In this document: piece by piece, positions 35,160 through 44,427 of the stretch
Layout of the letters: each line of letters begins with the position of its first letter
Position numbering within the stretch: the first letter of the stretch is position 1
The notes under the pieces: generated by a model
The model's input: the letters and a program-made list of their open reading frames with translations, nothing else
Told to the model about the DNA's origin: nothing
Databases searched by the model: none
DNA from: Loktanella sp. PT4BL
GTDB taxonomy: Bacteria > Pseudomonadota > Alphaproteobacteria > Rhodobacterales > Rhodobacteraceae
Assembly: GCF_003201935.1 (NCBI RefSeq)
Contig: NZ_QJJL01000002.1
Location: 310,001 to 374,000 of the forward strand
DNA length: 64,000 bases
Reading direction: 5' to 3'
Position numbers and translations under genes: made by a program

Positions 35160-35203
35160 TTTGCCACGCTAGCGTGCCATGGACGAAACGGAAAGCGGTT
35201 GTG

Positions 35204-36106
35204 ATGGCAGAATTTTCTCCCGTTGCAGGCAAGCCGCTGGATCTGTCCGACGACTTGCAACTGGTGCTGGCACCAAACCCTTCGCCCATGACCTATCTGG
35301 GAACCAACACATTTCTCCTGGGAAGGCAGACGCTTGCCATCATTGATCCGGGGCCTGACGATTCGGCACATTTGGCGGCGCTGGAAGCAGCTATTGCGGG
35401 GCGTCCGGTCTCACATATCCTGCTCACGCACAGCCATCTGGACCATTCTCCACTTGCCGCAACTTTGCGTGAGAAACTGGGCGCGCCGACCTATGCGTTT
35501 GGCGACAGTCGCGCAGGGCGCAGTGCCGTGATGCAGCAACTGGCCGCAGAAGGGCTTGCCGGAGGCGGCGAAGGCATTGACCATGCGTTTTCGCCTGACC
35601 GTACACTCAGTGACGGCGAAATGCTGTCTGGTGCCTGGGGCGACATCACCGCCCTGCACACGCCAGGGCATATCGGGAACCACCTTTGTTTTGTCTGGAA
35701 CGACGCGATCTTTACCGGCGATCACGTCATGGGCTGGGCCAGTTCGCTGGTCTCTCCGCCCGATGGGGACCTGAGCGATTTTATGTCCTCCTGCGCAAAG
35801 CTCCAGAGCCACGATGCGCGTGTCTATTATCCCGGGCATGGTGCGCCGGTCACGCAACCGGCGGCGCGGCTCGCGTGGTTGATCGCGCACCGCAAAATGC
35901 GTGAGGCGCAAATCCTTGCAACACTCGCCAACACACCTGCAACCCCCGCCATGATCACGTCAGCCATCTATGAGAACCTTACAGCTGGCCTGGCAACAGC
36001 GGCAGAGCGTAACGTCTTTGCGCATTTGGTCGACCTTTACAAACGCGGCAAAGTCAGTGCCGCACCGCAGCTCGCAACAGGTGCAATATTCACCTTGCGC
36101 GCGTAG
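35204..36106 (+). CDS. Metallo-beta-lactamase-fold hydrolase (LACTB2-like)
   Basis: A 300-residue protein with the zinc signature THSHLDHS (His-x-His-x-Asp-His), further ligands in HTPGHIGNH and FTGDHVMGW, and a last His in YYPGHGAPV. The C-terminal winged helix-like segment (AMITSAIYENLTAGLATAAE) matches the LACTB2-type RNase/hydrolase branch. Cytoplasmic; substrate unknown, possibly RNA or a thioester. ATG 35204 begins the conserved core (MAEFSPVAGKPLDL); the frame opens ten codons earlier. It is divergent from the EnvZ-like kinase with only about 44 nt between starts. Confidence 0.82.
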   Translation: MAEFSPVAGKPLDLSDDLQLVLAPNPSPMTYLGTNTFLLGRQTLAIIDPGPDDSAHLAALEAAIAGRPVSHILLTHSHLDHSPLAATLREKLGAPTYAFGDSRAGRSAVMQQLAAEGLAGGGEGIDHAFSPDRTLSDGEMLSGAWGDITALHTPGHIGNHLCFVWNDAIFTGDHVMGWASSLVSPPDGDLSDFMSSCAKLQSHDARVYYPGHGAPVTQPAARLAWLIAHRKMREAQILATLANTPATPAMITSAIYENLTAGLATAAERNVFAHLVDLYKRGKVSAAPQLATGAIFTLRA

Positions 36107-36466
36107 GGTCAGGACCCGTTCACGCCAGAGCAACAGTCTGCCGGATTTCGCGCTGACATGGTGCAAGATCGCAGCAAGATCAGGGAAAGGACCTCACTGT
36201 TTCCACGCTTTGCAAAGCAATCCGAGACCCGTCTGCGCCAAGCCCGTAAGCCGTGATTTTCATATGATTCCAGCAACTTTGGCCGCTGTGACATAAAGCG
36301 ACTATCGCAACCACTCCCCAAGCCATGGATGTTTTTTCAAAATCGCGCTGACGCCGTGTTTTAATGGGTCAAAACGCGCGCAACGGATGCATTTGAAAAG
36401 TTTCGCAAAAACACCACAAAACCCTCTGGACGTCTCGGAATCGCATTGCTATATGGGCCCGAGTGT
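36107..36466. other. Intergenic region before tRNA-Asn, nothing identified
   Basis: 360 bp with no supported ORF. It presumably contains the tRNA-Asn promoter; the stretch 36380-36460 is moderately AT-rich. No repeats or att-like duplications of the tRNA 3' end were found nearby. Confidence 0.5.
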
Positions 36467-36541
36467 TCCGACGTAGCTCAGCGGTAGAGCAGTTGACTGT
36501 TAATCAATTGGTCGTAGGTTCGATCCCTACCGTCGGAGCCA
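36467..36541 (+). tRNA. tRNA-Asn (anticodon GTT)
   Basis: A 75-nt cloverleaf: acceptor TCCGACG pairing with CGTCGGA, D-loop AGCGGTAGAGC, anticodon loop CTGTTAAT giving GTT, T-loop TTCGATC, encoded CCA. No island follows it. Confidence 0.97.
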
Positions 36542-36666
36542 ATTCCCCATCTAAATGAAGATTTTTAGGGTCGTATTGGCCTTAAAACGCGTAACGGCAC
36601 GCCGATGCCGCGCGTCGTATTGCAACGCGCGGCAAATACCGTTTCATTAAGCGCGTTCAGGGCAAA

Positions 36667-39021
36667 TCAAAAGTCCTGCCAGATATCGTCACGGGGACTT
36701 CCCCCGCCAATGACCTTGGCCGCTGCAGGCCTTGCGTCATGATAGGAAGGCAAGTCGGGGGCATGCTGTGCCGGTTGCGGGACAAATTGCATGATATTGT
36801 CCTGAACGGCAGAACCACCGATTGCGGTTTCATCCAGGCGGAAATGCGTGACCAGTTCCTCAAGTTGCGCTGCGTCGCCATTCAACGCGTGGCTGCTGGC
36901 AGTTGCTTCTTCCACCATTGCCGCATTTTGCTGTGTCACCTTGTCAAGCTGGGTCACACCGATGTTGATCTCGCCAAGACCAATTGATTGTTCTTCCGCG
37001 CCTGATGCAATTTCGGCGACAAGATCAGAGATATGATTGATATGACTTGCAATTTTCGTCAGCACCTCGCCGGCTTGCCCGACAAGCGTGACACCGCGCT
37101 CGACCTGACCAGAGCTTTCACTGATCAGTGATTTGATCTGTTTGGCTGCATCCGAGGAACGCTGCGCAAGCGCACGCACCTCTGATGCGACAACGGCAAA
37201 GCCACGTCCCGCCTCGCCAGCGCGCGCCGCTTCGACGCCCGCGTTCAGCGCCAGCAGATTCGTCTGGAACGCAATATCGTCAATGACACCGATGATCTGT
37301 GATATTTCCTGTGAGGACCCTTCAATTTCCGTCATGGCATGCACAGCGTCTTTCACCACCGGCGCACTCTTATCCGCGTCATCACGTGCGCTGCCCACAA
37401 CCTCTTTGACCTGACGGGCACCATCGGCCGCAGATTTGACGCTGGCGGTCATCTGGTCCAGTGCCGCGGCTGTCTCTTCCAGTGTCGCGGCCTGATTCTC
37501 TGTGCGGCGAGACAAATCATCCGAGGCGCGGCTCATCCCGTCCGAACGCTGTCGGATCGCGCCAGAGCGGATGACAACAGACCCGATTGTCTTGTTCAGA
37601 TTGAGTACGGTGCGGTTGTAGTCCTGGCGCAGCTGATCATAGTCGCCATCAAATGGCGTTTCGATCCTATGTTGCAGATCACCATCGGCAAGTTTGGTGA
37701 GTGCGATACTCAACCTGTTGACGACCTCTGCCTGTTTCACCTGCAGTGTCTCGCGTTCTTCCTCTGCCAGGTCGGACGCGCGCAATTTTTCACGGAAATT
37801 ATCCAGACTAGTGAATAGGCTACCGATTTCATCACCACGTTTCTGATCCGACAGATCAACATCATAGTCTTTGTCTGAAACACGGCCCATCGCCTCACCA
37901 AGACGCGCCAGCGGCCCCACGACCGACCGCGCAGTGAGCCAGCCCAAGAACGCAGAAATACCGGCAACGAAGACAGTCACCAGAATCATCTTGTTGCGCG
38001 CCGCAATGACAGGGGCCTGGACTTCAGCAGAGGCAATCTCGCCGATGATCGCCCACGTCTGTCCGAAGACGTCAATCAAAGCGCCCTTGGAGAGCATATC
38101 ATCACCACTAATCCCGGTAGTCAGACCTTGAAACGTATCGCCACCGTTGAATATCGCATTGACTTGGGCAGCGTCCGACACATCCGAAAGACGCCCGACC
38201 CCGGTCTCAAAGCGCGGCGCATTACGTGTCCGCCTGTCAGGACCAATGGCATATATGCGTCCGGTCTCATCCAGTCCGAGCGGATCATTAAATATTTCAT
38301 CAATTTGACCTGTTGGCACCTGAACAGCCACAACCCCAAGCAGCTGATTGCTTTGATCGAAAACCGGTGTCGCCAGAAATGCTGCGGCATTGCCGGCGTC
38401 CGGCTCATATCCCGCAAAGTCAGCAAAATATATCTGGCCCTGCTCGCCGTCCCGCGCCGCAGTGAATGCCGATGCAAGGCCGCTATCGGCGTGGGGCCCG
38501 TCAGCGAAGTTTGTCGCATAATCCCCGTTTTTCTCGACCGAGTACATCAGATCGCCACGGCGATTGAACAAAAAGAAATCATAGTAGCCAGAGGTCTTCG
38601 CAATATCGCGGAAATACGGGTGAAAACGCCCGTGCTGGAAGTGGTAAGGAACAGATTCAGGCGCCTGATCAAACTGGTCACGCTCGCCGGCCGGATTGGG
38701 GTTATTCGTGATATAGGCATCACGCAAACCGGCGCTATCGATCATCAGATCATAAGAGCTGCCAAACGAGCCAAGGGCCGCGACGACCGTCGGATCATTT
38801 GCATAGCCTGCAACATTCCGTCCCATGTTTTCAAACCATGCAACCAAGCTGTTGCCACGGCTTTCCGTCAGGATACGGAAATTTTTGCGCGCATCCTGAA
38901 ACACAGCCTGTCGAAAATCCAGATAGCCAACAACGGCGATACTGACACTGGCAACCACGCAAAGCGCAGCGATGATTGACGGTAGTTTTCGCGATAGTGC
39001 GATTGAAGTCGAGAATCCCAT
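36667..39021 (-). CDS. Methyl-accepting chemotaxis protein with periplasmic Cache-type sensor
   Basis: A 784-residue chemoreceptor. TM1 is at about 9-33 and TM2 near 320-340; the large periplasmic loop between them (SGYYDFFLFNRRGDLMYSVE, GRIYAIGPDRRTR) resembles a double-Cache sensor. HAMP follows (RSVVGPLARLGEAMGRVSDK), then the signalling hairpin QTNLLALNAGVEAARAGEAG-RGFAVVASEVRALA. The C-terminus ends DIWQDF, fitting the xWxxF tether that recruits CheR/CheB. ATG 39021 was chosen for its GAGGGG ribosome site and because the TM1 helix follows; the frame opens 35 codons earlier. The ligand is unknown. No other chemotaxis genes are in the window. Confidence 0.92.
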   Translation of the reverse strand: MGFSTSIALSRKLPSIIAALCVVASVSIAVVGYLDFRQAVFQDARKNFRILTESRGNSLVAWFENMGRNVAGYANDPTVVAALGSFGSSYDLMIDSAGLRDAYITNNPNPAGERDQFDQAPESVPYHFQHGRFHPYFRDIAKTSGYYDFFLFNRRGDLMYSVEKNGDYATNFADGPHADSGLASAFTAARDGEQGQIYFADFAGYEPDAGNAAAFLATPVFDQSNQLLGVVAVQVPTGQIDEIFNDPLGLDETGRIYAIGPDRRTRNAPRFETGVGRLSDVSDAAQVNAIFNGGDTFQGLTTGISGDDMLSKGALIDVFGQTWAIIGEIASAEVQAPVIAARNKMILVTVFVAGISAFLGWLTARSVVGPLARLGEAMGRVSDKDYDVDLSDQKRGDEIGSLFTSLDNFREKLRASDLAEEERETLQVKQAEVVNRLSIALTKLADGDLQHRIETPFDGDYDQLRQDYNRTVLNLNKTIGSVVIRSGAIRQRSDGMSRASDDLSRRTENQAATLEETAAALDQMTASVKSAADGARQVKEVVGSARDDADKSAPVVKDAVHAMTEIEGSSQEISQIIGVIDDIAFQTNLLALNAGVEAARAGEAGRGFAVVASEVRALAQRSSDAAKQIKSLISESSGQVERGVTLVGQAGEVLTKIASHINHISDLVAEIASGAEEQSIGLGEINIGVTQLDKVTQQNAAMVEEATASSHALNGDAAQLEELVTHFRLDETAIGGSAVQDNIMQFVPQPAQHAPDLPSYHDARPAAAKVIGGGSPRDDIWQDF

Positions 39022-39271
39022 TAGCCCCTCACAGAATATGCAATGCTTGGCAGCGTTATGAACGATGGGGTTTAAGAACAGCTTAAGCCGGCTTTGACGC
39101 CTCCCGAGCGCCTGGGGCATGACCAATCAAGGCATCGCAATCATACGATACCGTTTGAAATCCATGCGCCATTATCAAATTTATCCGATAAGCCTTGTCT
39201 GACGATAGCGGGTGGTGTCTGATGCCTTGCAGCCCCATATTTCTATGCAATTACAACCGACAGGAGCCGAT

Positions 39272-40105
39272 ATGTCAGGCAAATATTACGCCCCTACCGG
39301 GGGACATCCAAGCCAGGACCAGCTCCTGACAGATCGCGCGATCTTTACAGAGGCCTATGCCGTCATACCGAAAGGGACGATGCGCGATATCGTGATCAGC
39401 TATCTGCCCTTTTGGGAAAATACCCGCCTTTGGGTGATCGCGCGTCCCCTCAGCGGTTTTGCCGAGACTTTTTCGCAATACATCATGGAGGTCGGGCCAG
39501 GCGGTGGTTCGGATCAGCCGGAGGCAGATGCCGGTGCCGAAGGCGTGCTCTTTATCGTCGAAGGCACAGCAACCCTGACTGTCGGAGGGCAAACATATCA
39601 AATGGTGCCGGGTGGATACGCCTATCTTCCGCCTGCTTCGGGATGGACCTTGCACAACACGACCGACGGGATGTTGCGGTTTCACTGGATCCGCAAGGCC
39701 TATGAACCGGTCCCCGGGCTTGATCTGCCGGAGGTCATCGTCACCAACGATCGTGATGTGCCCCCCACCGTGATGCCGGGGACTGACGGGAAATGGGCAA
39801 CGACGCGTTTTGTCGATCCCGCGGACCTGCGCCATGACATGCATGTGACCGTCGTCACGTTTGAACCGGGTGCGGTTATTCCGTTTCTGGAAACCCATGT
39901 GATGGAACATGGGCTCTATGTGCTGGAAGGCAAGGCTGTCTACCGGCTGAACAACGACTGGGTCGAGGTCGAGGCGGGTGATTACATGTGGCTGCGCGCT
40001 TTTTGCCCGCAGGCCTGTTATGCTGGTGGTCCGGGCAAATTCCGCTATCTGCTTTATAAGGATGTGAACCGGCACATGAACCTGCGCATTGGAGGTGCGC
40101 GATAG
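39272..40105 (+). CDS. allE: (S)-ureidoglycine aminohydrolase
   Basis: A 277-residue bicupin that converts ureidoglycine to ureidoglycolate plus ammonia, a late step of ureide breakdown. Two cupin domains are visible: the first with EGVLFIVEGTATLTVGGQTY and PGGYAYLPPASGW, the second with ETHVMEHGLYVLEGKAVYRL (His/Glu metal ligands) and EAGDYMWLRAFCPQACYAGG. N-terminus MSGKYYAPTGGHP. ATG 39272 has CAGGAG upstream. It leads into an ABC transporter cluster and lies near allA and puuE. The enzyme that feeds it, allantoate amidohydrolase, is not in the window. Confidence 0.92.
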   Translation: MSGKYYAPTGGHPSQDQLLTDRAIFTEAYAVIPKGTMRDIVISYLPFWENTRLWVIARPLSGFAETFSQYIMEVGPGGGSDQPEADAGAEGVLFIVEGTATLTVGGQTYQMVPGGYAYLPPASGWTLHNTTDGMLRFHWIRKAYEPVPGLDLPEVIVTNDRDVPPTVMPGTDGKWATTRFVDPADLRHDMHVTVVTFEPGAVIPFLETHVMEHGLYVLEGKAVYRLNNDWVEVEAGDYMWLRAFCPQACYAGGPGKFRYLLYKDVNRHMNLRIGGAR

Positions 40106-40280
40106 GCGCCGCAGCGCAAAAACTGCGTAGGAAGTTGGTCTGGCACAGGCCTCTTTGCCTATTTTTTGAGCAGCTATCTAAAGATCGTGCACTAAAAAGG
40201 TTTTAACACCTGTGATCCCTGTATTGCGTCGGCTCCCTTTGGTATTCCTTTGAAGGTTAACAATTTCACGGGACACGCCA

Positions 40281-41288
40281 ATGATTTTCGACAAAAAGAT
40301 GCTTGCGCTTGCTGCAAGCCTGCTCGCTTCACCTGCCATCGCGCAAACCGATATGCCTTTTGCGCTGGACTGGAAATTCGAAGGGCCAGCGGCACCCTAT
40401 TTCCACGCTCTTGACGCGGGCTATTTCGCGGATGCGGGCCTGACCGTCACCATCAGCGAAGGTGCGGGCTCGCTTGACGCCATTCCAAAGGTCGCGACGG
40501 GGGCGTTTCCTGTAGGTTTCGCCGATATAAACTCGCTCATGCGGTTTCTGGACCAGAACCCCGATGCACCGGTTACCGCCGTTATGATGGTCTATGACAA
40601 ACCACCGTTTGCCGTGGTTGGGCGCAAATCCCTGGGCGTTGAGGCACCCGCCGATCTGGAAGGCAAAGTGCTTGGCGCCCCGCCTCCTGACGGCGCATGG
40701 GCGCAGTTCCCGATCTTTGCCGCAGAGACCGGATTGGACGTCGATGCAATTACCGTCGAGCCGGTGGGCTTTCCGACCCGCGAACCGATGCTTGCCGAAG
40801 GCAATGTCGCGGCGATCACCGGCTTTTCATTCTCTTCCACACTGAACCTCAAGCGTCTGGGCATTCCCGAGGATGATATTTCGGTGCTGTTGATGGCCGA
40901 TTATGGTGTGGATCTTTACGGCAATGCGATCATCGTCAACACCGACTTTGCCGCAGCAAACCCTGAACTGGTGACCGGTTTTCTGACGGCCATCGCCAAA
41001 GGCTGGAAAGACGCAATTGCCACGCCTGACGCGGCCATTGCCGCCCTGATTGAACGCAACCCTGCTGCGGATGCCGCCCTTGAAACCGAACGCCTGCAAA
41101 TGGCGATCGACGCCAATGTTCTGACTGACTATGTCATCGCGAACGGCATGGGCGGAATTGATGACGCCCGCATGGCAAGCGCGATCGAGCAGACCAAATC
41201 GGTCTATGAGTTCGTAAACGCGCCCGATGCGTCGCTCTATTTTGATGGAAGCTATCTACCCACAGCGGATATGCTGATGTTGCAATAA
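40281..41288 (+). CDS. NMT1/THI5-type ABC transporter substrate-binding protein
   Basis: A 335-residue periplasmic binding protein with a signal peptide (cleavage at AIA/QTD). DMPFALDWKFEGPAAPYFHA and the following GYFADAGLTVTISEGAGSLD, plus VATGAFPVGFADINSLMRFL, are typical of NMT1-like proteins that bind pyrimidines, nitrate, taurine or related small nitrogen compounds. Genome context (ureidoglycine aminohydrolase upstream, urate genes downstream) suggests a purine, pyrimidine or ureide ligand (inference). It is followed by a terminator-like hairpin before the ATPase gene, so it is probably made in excess over ATPase and permease. Confidence 0.88.
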   Translation: MIFDKKMLALAASLLASPAIAQTDMPFALDWKFEGPAAPYFHALDAGYFADAGLTVTISEGAGSLDAIPKVATGAFPVGFADINSLMRFLDQNPDAPVTAVMMVYDKPPFAVVGRKSLGVEAPADLEGKVLGAPPPDGAWAQFPIFAAETGLDVDAITVEPVGFPTREPMLAEGNVAAITGFSFSSTLNLKRLGIPEDDISVLLMADYGVDLYGNAIIVNTDFAAANPELVTGFLTAIAKGWKDAIATPDAAIAALIERNPAADAALETERLQMAIDANVLTDYVIANGMGGIDDARMASAIEQTKSVYEFVNAPDASLYFDGSYLPTADMLMLQ

Positions 41289-41294
41289 ACAAAC

Positions 41295-41323
41295 GGGCCG
41301 CTGTACATTGCAGCGGCCCTTTT
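41295..41323 (+). terminator. Intrinsic terminator between binding protein and ATPase genes
   Basis: GGGCCGCTG (41295-41303) and CAGCGGCCC (41311-41319) pair perfectly over a 7-nt loop and are followed by TTTT. It lies 6 nt after the binding-protein stop. As an internal terminator it would attenuate the downstream ATPase and permease. Confidence 0.8.
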
Positions 41324-41341
41324 CCATCAAGGCTGAAGACC

Positions 41342-42127
41342 ATCGAAAACCTCATTGAAATCAAAGGCGTCAAGCACGCCTATAAGACCGTCCATGGCCC
41401 GCTTGAGGTTCTGGACGGTCTGGATGTGACCGTGCCTGAAGGCACGTTCGCCGCCGTCGTCGGCCCTTCGGGCTGCGGGAAATCCACGCTGACGCGGCTT
41501 GTTGCGGGCCTTATGACCCCTGATGAGGGCGAGGTCTGGCTGCACGGCGAACGTGTGAAAGGCCCGCGCAACACCGTGGGCATGGCGTTTCAGAACCCTG
41601 TCCTGCTGGAATGGCGTACGATCCTTGATAACGTCATTCTGCCGCTGGAAATCGTGGCCCCCCGTATGCCGCGCAAAGACCGGGAAGCGCGTGCGATGGA
41701 ACTGCTGGAAATGGTGGGGCTCGTCGGGTTCGAGAACAAACGCCCTTCGGAGCTCTCTGGGGGCATGCGCCAGCGCGCGTCGCTCTGCCGTTCGCTGGTG
41801 CATAAACCCGACGTTTTGATTATGGACGAACCCTTTGGCGCGCTTGATGCCTTCACGCGCGAGGACCTGTGGCAAACGATGCGTGATCTGCGCGCCGCAG
41901 AACCTTTCACGGCCGTTCTGATCACCCATGATCTGCGCGAAAGCGTGTTTCTGGGCGATCAGGTTATTGTGCTGTCTGGGCGCCCTGCCCGCACGCAATA
42001 TGTGATGGACGTGGACCTGCCCGCCGACCGCACGCTGGATGTGCTTTTCACCCCCAAGGCCGCCGATATGCTGCATGTGCTGCGCGACCAGATCAAGATC
42101 GCCCAAGGCCGCGAGGTTGACCACTGA
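41342..42127 (+). CDS. ABC transporter ATP-binding protein (nitrate/taurine/pyrimidine type), non-standard start
   Basis: Walker A VGPSGCGKST, Q-loop FQNPVLLEW, signature LSGGMRQRASLCRSLV, Walker B VLIMDEPFGALD and the H-loop ITHDLRE mark a complete NBD. The first ATG/GTG/TTG in frame is GTG 41426, which would remove the first beta-strands: homologues have about 30-40 residues before Walker A. In-frame upstream codons encode a normal NBD start (ENLIEIKGVKHAYKTVHGPL), but only CTG 41333 and ATC/ATT codons can begin it. AAGG at 41329 lies 9 nt before ATC 41342, so I propose that codon, with CTG 41333 as alternative. The stop overlaps the permease ATG by 1 nt. Confidence 0.8.
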   Translation: MENLIEIKGVKHAYKTVHGPLEVLDGLDVTVPEGTFAAVVGPSGCGKSTLTRLVAGLMTPDEGEVWLHGERVKGPRNTVGMAFQNPVLLEWRTILDNVILPLEIVAPRMPRKDREARAMELLEMVGLVGFENKRPSELSGGMRQRASLCRSLVHKPDVLIMDEPFGALDAFTREDLWQTMRDLRAAEPFTAVLITHDLRESVFLGDQVIVLSGRPARTQYVMDVDLPADRTLDVLFTPKAADMLHVLRDQIKIAQGREVDH

Positions 42128-42885
42128 TGTTCAGTAAAATCGCCACCCCGATCATCGCGATCATTGTCTTTCTGGGGCTGTGGGAGCTTCTTGTATGGGC
42201 CAATGGCTGGCCGAATTTCAAAATGGCCTCGCCGTCCGACCTGCCGCCGGCGTTCTGGAAGTACAGGGAATTGTTCCTTGAAATGGGCTGGCAGACGCTC
42301 TGGCGGACGGTTGTGGGCCTTTTCCTTGCCGTGATCGTCGGCACAGTCATCGGCATGATCATTGGCTTTTCACGGATCGCGCGTGATGCGCTTTATCCGC
42401 TTTTGATTGGCTTCAATGCGATCCCCAAAGCGACCCTCGTGCCAGTGATTTCCCTGCTGTTCATCGGGCAGCATGATTTCAACACCGTGCTGATGGCCTT
42501 TATGATCTCGTTCTTTCCCATCGCCGTGTCGGTCGGCATCGGGCTGTCTACCTTGGAGCCCGAATACCGCGATATCCTGCGCGCACTTGGCGCATCGAAA
42601 GCCACGATTTTCTGGAAAATCGCCCTGCCCAAGACATTGCCGGAGTTCTTTGGCGCGCTGAAGGTCTCGGCCACTTTGGCCTTTATCGGCACCAACCTTG
42701 TGGAGATCGTCAGCCCGCATGGTCGCGGCCTAGGCGCGTTATTCAAATCCGGCGAAACGAATGGCGACTACCCGCTGATGTTTGCCGTGCTGATCGCGCT
42801 CGCCTTCCTCGGGATCGTTCTCTACTACGCGGTGATCTTTCTGGAACGGATATTCGCAGGCTGGGCTGACCGCGAAGCGACCTAG
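42127..42885 (+). CDS. ABC transporter permease (nitrate/taurine/pyrimidine type)
   Basis: A 252-residue BPD-type permease with about six membrane helices. The EAA loop reads YRDILRALGASKATIFWKIA, where it contacts the ATPase. Other segments: LFLAVIVGTVIGMIIGFSRI, LIGFNAIPKATLVPVISLLF, and AFLGIVLYYAVIFLERIFAG. One permease per operon implies a homodimer. Translationally coupled to the ATPase. The operon ends at the bidirectional terminator at 42891-42916. Confidence 0.92.
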   Translation: MFSKIATPIIAIIVFLGLWELLVWANGWPNFKMASPSDLPPAFWKYRELFLEMGWQTLWRTVVGLFLAVIVGTVIGMIIGFSRIARDALYPLLIGFNAIPKATLVPVISLLFIGQHDFNTVLMAFMISFFPIAVSVGIGLSTLEPEYRDILRALGASKATIFWKIALPKTLPEFFGALKVSATLAFIGTNLVEIVSPHGRGLGALFKSGETNGDYPLMFAVLIALAFLGIVLYYAVIFLERIFAGWADREAT

Positions 42886-42890
42886 CAAAA

Positions 42891-42916
42891 AAGGCCCGGT
42901 CGGATGACCGGGCCTT
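42891..42916. terminator. Bidirectional intrinsic terminator
   Basis: AAGGCCCGGTC (42891-42901) pairs perfectly with GACCGGGCCTT (42906-42916) over a 4-nt loop, flanked by A-runs and a T-run. It separates the convergent ABC permease and nucleobase permease genes. Confidence 0.88.
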
Positions 42917-42937
42917 TCTGATTTTTGCCTGTTGCTT

Positions 42938-44371
42938 TTATGACTTTGGCAACGACCCGTGGCCATGTCCTGTCATACCGCCCGAGACTTCTTCGGTCGC
43001 TTCATCTGACAATTGCTCTGGCAAAATCAGGTTCAACACGATGGCAATCACCGCAGCGGGCAACAGACCCGATGTCATCAGAATGCGCAGCGTATCCGGC
43101 AGATACTGTACCGCCAGCGGGTCAAGCTGCAGGCCCAGACCGATAGACAGCGCAATCGCAAAGATCACCATGTTCCGGCGGTTCCAGTTCACATCCGACA
43201 GCATCGAAATACCCGCCGCAACAACCATGCCGAACATCACGATGACACCGCCACCCAAGACCTCAATCGGGACTGTATTGATCACAGCACCCACCTTGGG
43301 GATCAGACCACAAATGATCAGGAAGATCGCACCAATGGTCACCACATGGCGGCTCATCACGCCGGTCATGGCGATCAGGCCCACGTTCTGGCTAAAGGAC
43401 GTATTCGGAAAACCACCGAACACGCCAGCAACCGCTGTGCCGAAACCATCAGCATAGGTCGCACCTGTGATTTCCCTGTCGGTGGCTTCGCGTCCGGCGC
43501 CGCCTTTGGTGATCCCCGACACATCGCCCACGGTTTCCACCGCCGAGACGAAGGCCATCAGGCAGAACCCGATAATGGCGGCAAAGCTGAGTTCAAACCC
43601 ATATTTGAAGGGGCTGGGGAATGCGATAGGTGCAGCGCGGTTCCAGCTTGCGGCGATCCCTTCAACGGTCACCATCCCCATAAGCATCGCATAGAAATAG
43701 CCCACCAGAATACCGATCACTACAGCCGAAACAGCGAGCATCCCTTTGGCGTAGAACTTGAGCCCGAGAGTCACGAAAATCACGACCAGCGCCGCAGACC
43801 AGTTCAGTAGCGAGCCATACTCAGGCGAATTGATCGCAGGCACGCCACCGGCGGCATACTGGATGCCGACCTTGACCAAGGCCAGACCGATCATTGTGAC
43901 CACCAGGCCGGTGACCAGTGGCGGAAGCGCAAAGCGGATTTTGCCGATGAAGGTTGCAATAAGCATGTGAAACAGACCACCGATCATCACACCGCCGAAA
44001 AGCGCAGGCAGTGCATCCACGCCTTTGCCCGCCACAAGCGGGATCATGATGGGAATAAAGGCAAAACTGGTGCCCTGCACGATGGGCAGACGAGCACCCA
44101 CGGGGCCAAACCCGATGGTCTGGAACAATGTCGCGATACCGGCAAACAGCATCGACATCTGGATCAGATAGGTCATATCGGGAAACCCTTGGGCGCCTGC
44201 ATCTGATCCAAACCCGAAACCCGCCGCCCCTGCAATAATGATCGCAGGCGTGACGTTGGATACAAACATCGCCAGCACATGCTGGATACCGAGCGGAATG
44301 GCCCGATGAAGTGCCGGTGTATAGTTCGGATCGCGGAGCTGCTCCGGTGTTCCGATTGTGTTGTCAGCCAT
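42938..44371 (-). CDS. NCS2-family xanthine/urate (or uracil) permease
   Basis: A 477-residue transporter with 12-14 membrane segments. The NCS2 signature is seen in GFGPVGARLPIVQGTSFAFI, followed by the TM8 region FVSAVETVGDVSGITKG and the TM10 motif GVFGGFPNTSFSQNVGLIAM. The VQGTSF and PNTSFSQN forms fit the xanthine/urate branch rather than UraA, in agreement with its position behind allA and puuE. ATG 44371 (MADNTIGTPEQLRDP) has AGGGAGGGACAAT upstream; the frame opens 59 codons earlier inside allA. Probably the last gene of the puuE-allA operon. Confidence 0.9.
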   Translation of the reverse strand: MADNTIGTPEQLRDPNYTPALHRAIPLGIQHVLAMFVSNVTPAIIIAGAAGFGFGSDAGAQGFPDMTYLIQMSMLFAGIATLFQTIGFGPVGARLPIVQGTSFAFIPIMIPLVAGKGVDALPALFGGVMIGGLFHMLIATFIGKIRFALPPLVTGLVVTMIGLALVKVGIQYAAGGVPAINSPEYGSLLNWSAALVVIFVTLGLKFYAKGMLAVSAVVIGILVGYFYAMLMGMVTVEGIAASWNRAAPIAFPSPFKYGFELSFAAIIGFCLMAFVSAVETVGDVSGITKGGAGREATDREITGATYADGFGTAVAGVFGGFPNTSFSQNVGLIAMTGVMSRHVVTIGAIFLIICGLIPKVGAVINTVPIEVLGGGVIVMFGMVVAAGISMLSDVNWNRRNMVIFAIALSIGLGLQLDPLAVQYLPDTLRILMTSGLLPAAVIAIVLNLILPEQLSDEATEEVSGGMTGHGHGSLPKS

Positions 44372-44427
44372 AGTATTGTCCCTCCCTTTGGACGATCTTG
44401 CCAGTCTTCCCGCTGGCAAATTTCTTC

